From: Symbiodinium kawagutii
Lineage: Eukaryota > Sar > Dinophyceae > Suessiales > Symbiodiniaceae
Direction: 5' to 3'
DNA length: 64,000 bases
Assembly: GCA_009767595.1 (NCBI GenBank)
Contig: VSDK01026464.1
Location: 206,947-270,946, forward strand
Every line of letters begins with the position of its first letter. The first letter of the stretch is position 1. Of the stretch, positions 1 to 11,155 are shown in pieces. Under the pieces are notes generated by a model that searched no databases, was not told the DNA's origin, and saw only the letters and a program-made list of their open reading frames with translations. A program made the position numbers and the translations under genes.

Positions 1-3000
1 TGAAGATCATTCGCTCCAACGATATGATGAAGAAAGCGGCAGAGCAACTTCCCCAGACTTGGAAATGACCGGAAAAACTATTGGAAACCTGTGACGTTGA
101 CGGTGTGTTGATACGGTTAGTAACCAGAATTCTCCTCAATTAGATGATTATAACATATTATTACCACGAGCTACTAGATTGTAGCCCTTTAGACTTAGTG
201 GTTGTCCAGTATCCCTCGTTTCTGTGTGCAACCCTTAGTGGATGGTCAGCTGTCAGAAGCACTGGTACCCCAGTGGACTGATGCAGCACCGTCCAAGGAA
301 GGAAGTGGAGATCCTCCAAACTTTGAACAACGCAGACAAAGCCAACAAGCGGCACATTGTCCAACTCATTGAGACTTGGCTCACAGAAAAATCGAGGTTC
401 AGCCAGGTGAACCGCCGCCCCGCTTGTGCTAAGTGAGGGTCCTTGCATGCCGCCAACTGATTGGGGGGCCCTTTTCAGTCAGGGGATGAGGATGTCCGTA
501 TTTTTCTCTTTCTTCCAAGGACACTTTCTACTACCGTGCCCGGCCTCATGTTGCTGTGCAAGATTTCGCGGCGACCAATTTGCAGACATTGCTGACAGAT
601 CATGTAGGTATTCTGCATGACGCTAAGGCAAGCACATTTTCATGGTCTTCGAGTGCATGGCCTTGGGCATAGGTTCAGTTTAATGTGCCTGATTTGCCTG
701 CCTGAAGGGAGCCAGTGGAGACAATAAGGCATCATCATTAGACATTGGCCATCAATTTATAAACATCATGAGCCATTCATCAGCTCACGATTGACGATTA
801 TTTTCAACCGGGTTGTACATGTTTATATTTCGTTCATGATTACCATGAACCATCTATCAGTTGCTGAATTCAAACCATCATCTTTCACTTATCAACAATA
901 AATAGGAAGCTTACCAAGCTGTTTACTTGCATTTATTTGCCACTTGTCACGTATCAGCTGCTTACTACAAGGTGGCCCCCTGGCAGTTGTAAGTTGGCTT
1001 ATAACCCCTATAACTGGGAGTCAAAGCCAGTTGAGTTAGTTATAAACCAACTTAGTTCAGTGGTTGGGGGCCCACTTTGTAGAAATGCTGGGAAGCTTGA
1101 AGGAAAACACATGTATCAGCTGCGTACTGAGCTTCCTGAGCTCACCACATTTCACAACCTTCTAAGGCTGAAGACCTTCGTGGAGCTTTGAAGAAGTGCC
1201 CGGCTTGCCGGTGGTGGTGCACTGTCGTGGCTGCCAAGCCCACGCCACGTCAGGTACACGAAAAACCGTGGGATGTCCCTTCCAGCTGCGAAGGGCCCAG
1301 CGCCGTTGATCTGGGAAGGTCGAATTGTGAGACTAAAGATGTGAAATTTGCAGATTGAATGATTTCGTTTTAGCGCCAGATTCACCATGATTCACCCATC
1401 TTCGAAACAAGTCCATGTTTGAAATAAACTTTTGATTTCTCACTTGTTTCCGAGGTGCGGGCATACACCAAGCAGCTTCTGATTGGAGTATGGTTGCTTA
1501 GCATTCAGAGCCACAGCTGGCCACAGGGGTAGCTGGCCATGGGGATAGCCTGGGGAGCCCTTCGAAATGCTGAGGTGAGGCACATGCACAAGTTCAGCAT
1601 TATCCATGCCGACTTGAAGCCAGACAACATCCTGATTAGTCAGGAGCACATGGTGCTACGATGTCAGGGGAAGATGGGGAAGATTGGGAAAGACACAGAG
1701 AAAATCCTCGGTTGTTCCTGTTGAATTCAAAACCGCGTTTCCAAGCTACACGTCCACGTCAGGACAACAACATTGCCAGGGGTCCCAGAACAGTGTTGGT
1801 GTCGCTGTCACCGGTGGTTTTGGTGGTTCCGACTGTGTCACGCCTGGAAGAAAGCCATCCTGAGGTAAAGCTTTGCGATTTTGGCACTGCTATTGAACAG
1901 AAAGACATGAGCGTCTCCCCGTATCTTGGGCCTGCAGCAAGTCCATTCCTTCAATAGCAAATAAACCATGGAGTAAATCTTAGCCAAGTCAATGGAAGTC
2001 TTTGCTTCAGTTGGGGGCGCCATTCTTCTTCAAATTGGCACGCCAAGGTATTTGATGAGCCGATTTTACAGACCGGCCGAGGTGATTCTTGGCTGCGAGT
2101 GCGCCGCATGTGTGACTCACTGGTTGCCAGGGGCATCGCACGGGTGCTTCACAGGTACGGCGTAGCTGTGGATGTGTGGGCGCTTGCATGCACCCTCTAC
2201 GAGATTTTCACTGGGAAGACCCTTTTGCAGGCAAGTCTCGCAGAAACTGTGCACTTGCAACTCCTGGTTTGATCATCATTTTGTGCAGATGTGAAGCAAA
2301 GTGTGATGTGATTCAGCGGGCTATCATGACATCATCAATGACTCGACTCCATTCCTTGCGCAGGGGAAGACCAACAATGCCAGGTCCCACAGCTGCGGTG
2401 TCCGAAGGGTGCCCTTCAGCAACCCTGGAAGCAGCATCCTTTGCTGCGTCTCCTGAGGACATGCTAAAGCGGATCATGGACCTCAAGGGTAAGATCCCCA
2501 AAAATGTCGCGACCTGAGTGGGCGTTGTGCTGCTGATCACGGTGACCTGTGTCTTTGATCTCAGGTAATCAAGAAAGGTGCCGTGTGGAAGAACCACTTC
2601 GACGAGAATTTGGATTTCAAATTTATTGACAAAGACTCCATGAAGCTCGGACTTTGGGAATAGCGAAGAGTCACAATCTGGTTGCCTTGGGGAAGGATCT
2701 GGGCCAGGGCTGCCCCAACAACTGATTCCAAGGGATCCAAGGCATAAAGTTGTAGCATCGGTGGTTGCGCTTGCTGATCACTCAGGACCGGTGAAGAGAT
2801 CACTCGAGTCCCAACCCGAGCTGCCCCAGATGTTGCTTGATGCGGAATCCGATGGCACCTACCCCTGTGGTCACAACGGGGTCACAACTGTTGTTGTTTT
2901 GCGACTCATTTTTGTGGAGGTCATTACTGACAACAACTGCAAGAGAGAGCTCAAGGCACTGGCAAGACACTTCTCTTCTGCCACATTCTTTAAGATCTTC

Positions 3001-4098
3001 AAGCATTCTGGATCTTTAAGGGAAGGCTATGTCGTTGCCGGCTGCAGGAGTTTCTCTTGGACCGGGTGGGCCCAGAAAAGCAAAAGTCGCAAGAGCGAGA
3101 GGACCAGCCAGCTGGGCCTGGGACTTTGCCAGATCTTGGAGAAAGTCTGAGTTTATGGAGGTTGCCCGAGAGACATGCTGCGCATATGTGCGCCAACTAT
3201 GCAAAACTGTGCATCTCATCGTGGATGCAAGTTGGACGTGTGTTGTTGGACCTTGTTGGTTGATGCTTTGGATTGATTTTGAACCTACCAGTGCCCAGGG
3301 AGCTTGCCAGGACCAGCAGTATGTGAAGAAAACGTGTCGATCCCAGTTGAAGCGAAGGCTCTGTTGGTAGATTCGTTCACCCCGTTGTGTTGCAACGTCC
3401 AACTCCGAGTCCAAGATGAAGCCCAGTTGAGTGACTGCTTGGATGATCATCCCACGTAGCAACTGGCTAGTAACCATAGTTAGTAACACTACCCTAAGTG
3501 GCTCATATGATTGCAGAGTTGCGGAGCCAAGGATACACTTCGCCGACTTGCTGGACAAGATGCTGGCGCTGTCCTCTGCATGGTGCACTAGGCATGAAGA
3601 CATGGTATCCCATTGGGAGGGGCTTTGATCCCCAATTCAAAACGTGTGTTTGCAGGATGGCCAAGGCAGTGTGAACAGTGCACTGGAAATGTCAGAAAAC
3701 GATCTCAACATAAGCATTTGCTGATATTTAGATTTATTCTTTCAACAATCCAAACAAAAAAGCAGCTTAAGCATGTCTGGTATTCTCTAGTCACATTTCG
3801 CCAAGGCGCTTGATCCTGATAAACGAATCACGGCTGATGATGTTTGGCACCTAGAGTTGACAGGCCTCGTAGAGACTGGGTCAGAAAGATCTATGCTTTC
3901 ATGTGGATTCGTACGGTGTAATTTCTCAAGGAAGATATGATGTCTAAGACTGACACCATGAAGTGTGTTCACATCACGGGGATCAGATTGAATCTCGTGA
4001 CATCTCATGCATTCACATTTCGCACACTTTCTTAGGCTTTGAGGCATCATTTCGTTGAGGATAAAAAAGCCTTAAAGGCAGCAGGCTGGCCCGGTTAA
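1..4098 (+). CDS. PRP4K: PRP4-like protein kinase (CMGC/DYRK type), 3' part, ~20 exons
   Basis: Serine/threonine kinase of the PRP4 (PRPF4B) family, which phosphorylates spliceosomal proteins in the nucleus. The window opens at the beta-3 Val-Lys (codon 3-5), so the ATP loop lies to the left. Exons placed by homology and phase: 1-43, 298-370, 520-535, 628-659, 1167-about 1196, (about ten residues unresolved), 1455-1487, 1575-1652, 1865-1920, 2048-2098, 2155-2230, 2364-2378, 2458-2505, 2565-2641, 2786-2807, 2920-2955, 3048-3088, 3532-3565, 3806-3841, 4036-4098 (TAA). Visible motifs: KIIRSNDMM, alpha-C KEVEIL, HADLKPDN (PRP4 has HAD where most kinases have HRD), CDFG, activation segment SPYLMSRFYR, VDVWALAC, LDPDKRIT. 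The usual APE reads PAE. Codon phase stays consistent across all joined exons and spacing matches human PRP4 almost residue for residue. Exons 2364-2378 (15 nt) and 520-535 (16 nt) are microexons. Family call is firm; single splice positions can slide by a few bases. Confidence 0.9.
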
Positions 4099-5002
4099 AC
4101 CCAGGGTGTTTACTGTTGGTGAGACGGACCCTCCCTACTCCCTTGGTGCAGAATCTCAAGAGCATCTAAAGAGTTTTGCTGGGTTGCTCCACCATTCAAC
4201 AGAGGAGCTAGCCCAGTCCTGCAGACTCTCACAGCACAGGGCTTTTCATAAAGAAACTTGGCCACAGATCCATACAGATCCACCATTGGTGAGGGAATTT
4301 TCCATGCTCCGCAGGCGCAGCTGCAACTCCAGGCAAAGAGAAGGGGCTCGGAGACATGGGAGGTTGATTTGCGTGAACATTCGTTGGCGAAGCAACTGGA
4401 GATGATCATGGAACGAGCCAATAGATACAACTCACATTAGAATCCGACAAGCCAGTTGAGACCGATAGCTGGCTCTGGGACACTGGGCACTTGCTAAGTA
4501 AGTTTTGAAGAACAATTCTGTGATTAAGAGCCTCAAACGTTTTGTATCAAATGTGACACAGACGTCCTAGACATCTCCAGAAGCATGTGCCGAGTTTTTG
4601 GGGGCGGAGATGCTAAAAAACGAGGCACCCTAAAGAGGCGGTCTTCAAACCAGCCTCACAAGGTCAAAAAGAAATTCTTCACATTGGCTATCTTTGGCCT
4701 ACTTGTTCCCTTCTTGTCGCCTTCTTGTTCCCTACTTGTTGGGTACTTGTTCAGAGCTCTTGCTTTTTTTCCATCTATAAAGCAGAGATCGCTGTTAAGT
4801 CCTCCTTGCAACGTACAGGCAAGCGCTAGACTCAAGGCCAATGAGGCGACGAGAGCAAGACAAATACAACTTCGTCCTGCTCAAAAAATAAGAATTAACT
4901 GTTTTTAAGTTACATACATATTTCTAAATCTATATATGCATCCTTGTATATATACTGCTATTAACTTTAATACTTCTACCAAGAATCTCAATTTGTACAT
5001 GA
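4099..5002. other. Intergenic, no clear gene
   Basis: Follows the kinase stop codon. An open stretch at 4258-4437 (+) ends in a charged, helix-like tail and could be an exon of a neighbouring gene, but no family or splice site supports it. At about 4694-4760 the words CTTGTTCCC and CTTGTC recur. G+C falls towards the right. Confidence 0.4.
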
Positions 5003-5362
5003 AGCAGAGACAAAATTATTGTCAATTGCGTTCAGCTTAAGCGTTACATTGAGATGTGGTTTTGTCGATTTTACTCGAAAAACGATAGGGGACGGCCTGA
5101 AAATGATACCCCTAAGGAATATGATCTTGTGCGCAAGGGTCAAAGCATTGTTTGAAGCATTAAGGAATGGAGCCGCAATATGGAACGGAATTGGTTATTT
5201 CTATGGTGTGTAGCGATAAAGAACATAGGTTATTATTCCGATGCTGTATTAGACACATATTTGTTAGAGATAATGTAGCACACAGAAAGCCAGGTACGTT
5301 TGATTGCAGGCACTCAAACTATGTCTTTTGCAGGGGCTCAAGACAGAGAGGTAAAGACATAA
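5003..5362 (+). pseudogene. Decayed reading frame, unidentified, at edge of AT-rich island
   Basis: A single frame of 119 codons ends at TAA 5360-5362 and is interrupted by TGA (5153-5155) and TAG (5276-5278). The pieces read like protein, rich in Arg, Lys, Tyr and Trp (for example RGRPENDTPKEYD, then a Trp-rich hydrophobic stretch NWLFLWCVAIKNIGYY). The C-terminal half of some transposases, such as piggyBac, has a similar Trp/aromatic helix, but the spacing does not match well and I do not claim it. Codon use is more AT-rich than in the kinase gene. It could be a transposon remnant, foreign DNA, or chance. Confidence 0.2.
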
Positions 5363-5391
5363 TAAGGGACGGGAATGCCAGCTAGATAGGT

Positions 5392-7008
5392 AGATCACAT
5401 TCTATCAAGAAGAAACAGACAAGGTTGTAAATATTAGACAAATGGATATGCAGCTATAAATAATTACCACGATCCATTAAATTTCGTTAAACCACTATAA
5501 TATATAACCTCTAAAAATCTTATAAATATAAAATTAAAATAAATAATACCTAAATAATATCCTAATTATATCGAAAATTAATTCCTCTAATTCTGAAAAT
5601 TCGAATTCCTTTATATAAAATAAATATAAAATATATTTAAATAATAATATATATATATATATATTTTTATTAATATTAATTATTTTTATTTATTATAAAA
5701 AATTATTATTAATAAAATATATTATTATTTTTATTTTTATATTAAATTANNNNNNNNNNNNNNNNNNNNNNNNNNNNNNNNNNNNNNNNNNNNNNNNNNN
5801 NNNNNNNNNNNNNNNNNNNNNNNNNNNNNNNNNNNNNNNNNNNNNNNNNNNNNNNNNNNNNNNNNNNNNNNNNNNNNNNNNNNNNNNNNNNNNNNNNNNN
5901 NNNNNNNNNNNNNNNNNNNNNNNNNNNNNNNNNNNNNNNNNNNNNNNNNNNNNNNNNNNNNNNNNNNNNNNNNNNNNNNNNNNNNNNNNNNNNNNNNNNN
6001 NNNNNNNNNNNNNNNNNNNNNNNNNNNNNNNNNNNNNNNNNNNNNNNNNNNNNNNNNNNNNNNNNNNNNNNNNNNNNNNNNNNNNNNNNNNNNNNNNNNN
6101 NNNNNNNNNNNNNNNNNNNNNNNNNNNNNNNNNNNNNNNNNNNNNNNNNNNNNNNNNNNNNNNNNNNNNNNNNNNNNNNNNNNNNNNNNNNNNNNNNNNN
6201 NNNNNNNNNNNNNNNNNNNNNNNNNNNNNNNNNNNNNNNNNNNNNNNNNNNNNNNNNNNNNNNNNNNNNNNNNNNNNNNNNNNNNNNNNNNNNNNNNNNN
6301 NNNNNNNNNNNNNNNNNNNNNNNNNNNNNNNNNNNNNNNNNNNNNNNNNNNNNNNNNNNNNNNNNNNNNNNNNNNNNNNNNNNNNNNNNNNNNNNNNNNN
6401 NNNNNNNNNNNNNNNNNNNNNNNNNNNNNNNNNNNNNNNNNNNNNNNNNNTAATTTTTTAAATTAATTTATCAATATATTAAAATATATAAATATTATTT
6501 ATTAAAATAATTATTAAAAAAATAAAATTAAAACAATAATTAAAATTATATTTATTTTATTAAAAAATAATAATCTAAAAATTATTAAATATATTTATAA
6601 AATTTTAATTAATTATATTAAATTATTTAAAAAAAATATTTATTTTTTAACTTAATAATTTATAATAACTATATTTATAAATTTATTTTTTAATAAATTA
6701 AATATTATTTTATAAATATATTTAATATAATATTTATTTATTATTATTATTATTTAATTTATTATTAAAAATATTAATTAATTATTATTTATTACCCCAT
6801 TAATTTAACATTAATAATAAATAAATATATAATTTATTATTAATTTTTATATATTTATTTATTAAATATTATTTAATTATTAAAAATTATATTATTTATT
6901 TAAATATTAATTAATAAATTTTAACATAATTTTTATTAATTTTATTAATTATTATATAATTAACTATAATTAATAATAATAATTATTATTATTATTATTA
7001 TTTTTTTT
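5392..7008. other. Extremely AT-rich island containing an assembly gap
   Basis: From about 5450 to 7008 the sequence is almost only A and T (runs of TTAATTA, ATTATT, TATATA), with isolated C or G. No reading frame or RNA gene is recognisable. It begins gradually after 5392 and ends sharply at about 7008, where a T-run gives way to ordinary DNA. Nothing else in the window has this composition. Confidence 0.85.
5750..6450. other. Assembly gap (701 N)
   Basis: Run of N inside the AT-rich island; true content and length are unknown. Confidence 0.99.
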
Positions 7009-7564
7009 TTTCATCAAATAATCAGGTTGGTGTTACAACTAGGCGCCAAGAAAGTCGCTAAACCTGGGATGAGGTATAAAGTACTTATCTTGAGGGATGG
7101 TTGAGGGATAGTTAAGAGATATTATTTATTAACCTTATTATTTAATTTATAATCAAGAAATATCTAATTATTTATCTGGGATTATTCATGACAATAGTTA
7201 TTAAGCATGGCTTATAAGATTAGTTAATGCTAGTAGCCGATTTTGGCTTAATAATGGTTCAGCCGACGTGGCCGGGCGTTGGTACATCTGCGGTACACCC
7301 AAACCATGCCAAAAAATTATCATTTTGGGACAAACATGGAATGTATAAAATCAATGGTTAGTACCTGCAACCCAAAACGCATTGCTTCAGAATTAAGAAC
7401 ATCACGTCATTACTTAGAGCCAAGTTGCTAATGCCCGTTAGCTACATCTGATTGGCGAAGCTGGCTCACGATTGATTATTTATAATTAATAATTATGCGG
7501 ATGCAAATTGTTTCTACTGGGTTGATATTGGGCGCCCCTTAGCAGCTTTAGCAAGTTTTGGAGC
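7009..7564. other. Intergenic, nothing recognised
   Basis: Ordinary base composition returns abruptly. I see no gene, repeat or RNA here. Confidence 0.5.
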
Positions 7565-7885
7565 TCATCTTAGAGTGGGTGAATCATTTGTGCCGCGCAA
7601 GATTCCCTGAAGTATGGGTATCCCTTGTAAACCACCCATTGCCATGATCAGTGATGGGGCAACAGCTGAATTCAGGGCTTCAGGGAAAAACCCCTTGAGA
7701 AACGTGCGGCTCATAAGTTGGACCATCCATTGCCCTAGGAGTTGGTCTACGACCACAGCATGGTGATCGTGGGGACCGCCAGTGATCTCAAGCGGATATG
7801 GTGAGTATCCCAAGCCAGACCCTCTGACCAACCCCCATGGGCATGCGCAAAACATATGACACAAAACATCGAATTTGCAAAACAC
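7565..7885 (-). CDS. Hypothetical small protein or exon, 106 codons
   Basis: Open minus-strand frame with stop at its low-coordinate end. The middle part reads smoothly (GGPHDHHAVVVDQLLGQWM, then a Phe/Pro/Ala-rich part with a hydrophobic patch SLIMAMGGL). No family recognised, no signal peptide, no coiled coil. The first 20 or so residues are Cys/Phe-rich and may be intron. It lies alone between the AT-rich island and the 233-bp repeat array. Support is open frame and composition only. Confidence 0.3.
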   Translation of the reverse strand: MFCKFDVLCHMFCACPWGLVRGSGLGYSPYPLEITGGPHDHHAVVVDQLLGQWMVQLMSRTFLKGFFPEALNSAVAPSLIMAMGGLQGIPILQGILRGTNDSPTLR

Positions 7886-8100
7886 TTTAACGAGCTACCG
7901 ACCTTTGAGCCATTGCTCCCCTAAACCCAAACTTTCTTTGTTGGGGATGTCAGGATGTCAACAAGCAAACCGGAAAAAGAAACACATGGAGAAATCAGAA
8001 AGCAATCAAAAAATATCAAACAACAATTGGTGTAAGTTCAAGAGGTAGAGTCAATGTCATGATGATATTCCTACAGGGTGATCTACATATCCCTGCGACG

Positions 8101-8915
8101 AGCTACAGTGAAGAAACTACACAAACCACTGATCCATGTGAGGCAAAGGGCGATCCCCGCGTGGTCCGTTGATATTTTGGGATAGCGGTCATAGTCATCG
8201 TCAGAACGGTCGTTTTTTATTGCTCGGCTGCTGGGCAAAGCAACCCATGTCCTGCAGGAAGTGGTTGCGCACTTCCTGCAGGACATGGGTTGCTTTGCAA
8301 TTGGTGAGCGATTGCGAAAGATCTGAGTCAGCTGAGCGGTGAAGAAACCACACTCGACTGATCCACATGCAGCACTGTATGGGACGATCCCATGTGGTCC
8401 GTTGATGTTTTTGGTTAGCGGTCATAGTCATCGTCAGAACGGTCGTTTTTTATTGCTCGGCTGCTGGGCAAAGCAACCCATGTCCTGCAGGAAGTGGTTG
8501 CGCACTTCCTGCAGGACATGGGTTGCTTTGCAATTGGTGAGCGATTGCGAAAGATCTGAGTCAGCTGAGCGGTGAAGAAACCACACTCGACTGATCCACA
8601 TGCAGCACTGTATGGGACGATCCCATGTGGTCCGTTGATGTTTTTGGTTAGCGGTCATAGTCATCGTCAGAACGGTCGTTTTTTATTGCTCGGCTGCTGG
8701 GCAAAGCAACCCATGTCCTGCAGGAAGTGGTTGCGCACTTCCTGCAGGACATGGGTTGCTTTGCAATTGGTGAGCGATTGCGAAAGATCTGAGTCAGCTG
8801 AGCGGTGAAGAAACCACACTCGACTGATCCACATGCAGCACTGTATGGGACGATCCCATGTGGTCCGTTGATGTTTTTGGTTAGCGGTCAAAGTCATCGT
8901 CAGAACGGCTGTTTT
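8101..8915. repeat. 233-bp tandem repeat array, about 3.4 copies
   Basis: Three nearly identical 233-bp units (for example from 8201, 8434 and 8667) follow a diverged partial copy at about 8101-8200. The last unit runs to the stop codon of the minus-strand TPR gene at 8916. Each unit holds a 64-bp hairpin (listed separately) and the string TGATCCACATGCAGCACTG. The near identity points to recent amplification or gene conversion. 233 is not a multiple of 3, so open frames across it are incidental. Confidence 0.95.
8235..8764. other. Three copies of a perfect 64-bp inverted repeat (29-bp arms, 6-nt loop)
   Basis: Copies at 8235-8298, 8468-8531 and 8701-8764. Left arm begins GCAAAGCAACCCATGTCC and ends GGAAGTG; the loop is GTTGCG; the right arm is the exact reverse complement. 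The arm itself contains the 8-bp palindrome CCTGCAGG. A transcript from either strand would fold into a 29-bp uninterrupted stem. Confidence 0.95.
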
Positions 8916-10375
8916 TCATTGCTGGAAATGATGTTTTGCATTTTTTAAATCGCCCTCGTCTCGACTGACCTGGCCCAACGCATGCAGTGCTGCAGCATTG
9001 TCAAAGCTTTCCAGATCCAAAGAGCACTTCATTCGCAAGGGCTCCTCCAAGTGCTGCCTTGCTTGATTGAAATCTCGCGCTTCTCGATTCACGTGTCCTA
9101 ATGCATGAAGTGTTTTTGCAATCTCTGGATGGTCCACGTTCCCAAGCCACGAGCGCTTCATTCTCAGGCACTCCTCCAGCTGCAGCTTCGCCAGCTGGGG
9201 ATCTCCAGCATCGCGACTTACCTGTCCTATCTCATGCTGCAGCACGGCTGCCACTCCTGGATCTTGGTCACACTGCAAAGACCGCATCTTTTTGATCGAA
9301 GCCTCGAAATTATTTCGCGCTTCCCTAAAGTTTCCAGCATTTCAGTTCACCAAGCCCAAGTCATGTAAGGTTGTGGCAGTTTCAGGGTGCGCTTGCCACA
9401 CCCCATGTATTTCTTGCCTGAGTTGCAAGCACTCTTCCAGCTGCTGCTTTGCTAGCTTCAAATGTCCAGCATCTAAACTCATCTGGCCAAGTGCATGCAG
9501 CGTCGCAGCAATGGGGGGATCCCCAGCATGTAGAGAGCGACTAATTTGCAATGACTCTTCAAAGAGCCGCTTCGCTTGCCTGAGATCTCCAGCATCCCAC
9601 TTGACCTCGCCCAATTCGTGCAGTGCCCTGGCAATGTCACTCCGGTCACCATCCGCCGGATCTATCGCGCCACTCCTGTGGCATTCTGGGCGCTCGGTGG
9701 TAGGCTGCTTTGCCACGTTCGGCTGACCCATCACCCTTTGCAAAGAGCGCTTCATCTGCAAGCACTGCTCCAGCCGGTGCTTGACTTGCTTCAAATCTCC
9801 AGCTTTCAGGCTCACCTGGCCTAGCGCTTGCAAGGCTTTGGCAATTTCAGGATCATCTCCAGGCAAAAAGCGCTGCTTTGCTTCCTCCAACGTCTGCTTT
9901 GCTTCCTCGGAATCTCCACCATCCTTCAGTCTTCCGAATTCATAAGTGGCCGTTGAAAGATCGCCAAGGTCTTTGTTGCTGCTTTGGCGCTGCAAATCCA
10001 GCACCTTGCGCCTTGAAGCATCTGCATCCGTTGAAGTTGGCGCTTCCATTGGCACTGCTGGACTTGCAACCTTTGGGGCGCTCATCTGGCCGAAGTCCTG
10101 TCGTTGGACTCGTCGGGGCACTGGACCAGGCACCAGGTTCTTCGGGGCAAAGGGTTGAAGCAACTCCTCAACTCTGCGAACCGCACGAGTGATCTGCCCA
10201 CAAGCTGAAACCCAGTTCCGAGGTGCGTCCAGGGTTGCCATGTCCACTGCGCAAGATCCAACTGCTGCAAACACGGTGAAAACGGTGCCACATGACAAGT
10301 CCTGACCAAACGCAGCTGGCAAATCGTGACTGTGGATTCTGAAAAAACTTGCCAAACCGTGCAGGATCATATAGC
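8916..10375 (-). pseudogene. Tetratricopeptide-repeat (TPR) gene, last exon, with in-frame TGA
   Basis: One long minus-strand frame read from an AG|G acceptor at 10375/10376 to TGA 8918-8916. About 115 N-terminal residues are low in structure; then come eight or so TPRs of the kinesin-light-chain/nephrocystin type, with the recurrent core HALGQVS-DAGDL--AK--LEECL--KRSL. TPRs bind proteins, so a scaffold role is likely. The frame is interrupted once, by TGA at 9344-9342. It sits at the first position of the repeat helix, where sister repeats have Arg (VSRDAGD, VNREARD), so a single CGA-to-TGA change explains it. Upstream exons (next entry) carry a second lesion. The gene ends exactly where the 233-bp array begins, so the original 3' end may have been replaced by the repeat. 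It could be a real pseudogene or a consensus error. Confidence 0.75.
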
Positions 10376-10518
10376 CTGCAATACCTTCCTCAAGACTGCG
10401 AAAACATGTCCATGACTGTCATTAAATAGAATCAGACAGCAGCTGGAGAATAAAACTATGAACATGAACCAGTCATGTATGAACTAAGTTATTGAACAAC
10501 TATTGACAATCTCTTCTT

Positions 10519-11155
10519 TCATCGAATGTCCTGAACGTCTAGGTGTTCTCCATCTGGATCACTGAGCAAGCCATAGATAGTCTTCACATGCTTTAATATG
10601 CTGCAGGCATCCTTCGACATATCTGCTGCGCCTTTCTGCATGGCCGCCAGCAAATCTTGAAAGCTAGCAGGATGATCGTGACAATGCCGTGAGGCCAAAA
10701 TTTTGACGCCCTCAAATTCGAGAACAATCCTGAGTTGATCCATCATAAGGAGGAAATTGATGCACGACGCATCAAAGGAAAGGATGGATTCTCAATGTAG
10801 ATTTGGCCGCGGTTGTGGGCCTAAAAGCAGAAAAAGAAAGCAAAAACAACTGTCACTGAGAGGTTTATAGCTGGTTGGTGGATATCTTAATCCATCCCAA
10901 ACGTATTCGTCGATAGTATGACATATTGAAGCCACAAACCAAATAAGCATATTGCAGTTCGCGGGAATCTTGATCCATTGAATGGGCAGGAGTAGGCAGA
11001 ACTATCCAGCACATTCAAAGGAACCTTGGCGATTCCCACACAGCCAAATATAGTAAAAACTAGTGTACGCTTGTAGGTGCAACCTCTTCAGCAAGTAGAT
11101 TGTATCATCTTCAGTTACACCGTCAGAATGTCTGAACTCATTCCTGTTTAGTAGC
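10519..11155 (-). pseudogene. Upstream exons of the TPR gene, with a 5-bp duplication
   Basis: Two exon-like blocks. Block 1 is 11155-about 11025: after an AG|G acceptor it reads LLNRNEFRHSDGVTEDDTIY and on into an aromatic stretch ending IWLCGN. Block 2 is 10820-10519: AG|GCC acceptor, reading RGQIYIENPSF, then LRIVLEFEGVKILASRHCHD and further to QDIR. Block 2 changes frame at plus-strand 10774-10783, where AAAGG occurs twice in tandem. Deleting one copy joins NPSF directly to DASCINF in one frame. I do not recognise the domain. Strand, spacing and composition fit the 5' part of the TPR gene. Further open frames at 11160-11540 (-) may hold still earlier exons, but I cannot order them. Confidence 0.45.

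Noticed and set aside
3016..3603. Minus-strand frame of 195 codons
   Set aside because: It is the shadow of kinase exons 3048-3088 and 3532-3565 and the intron between them.
5003..5362. piggyBac-like transposase
   Set aside because: Aromatic helix pattern only; the Asp-containing motif and spacing are not there.
8101..8915. CRISPR-like array of palindromic repeats
   Set aside because: Units are contiguous 233-bp tandem copies without unique spacers, in eukaryotic DNA.
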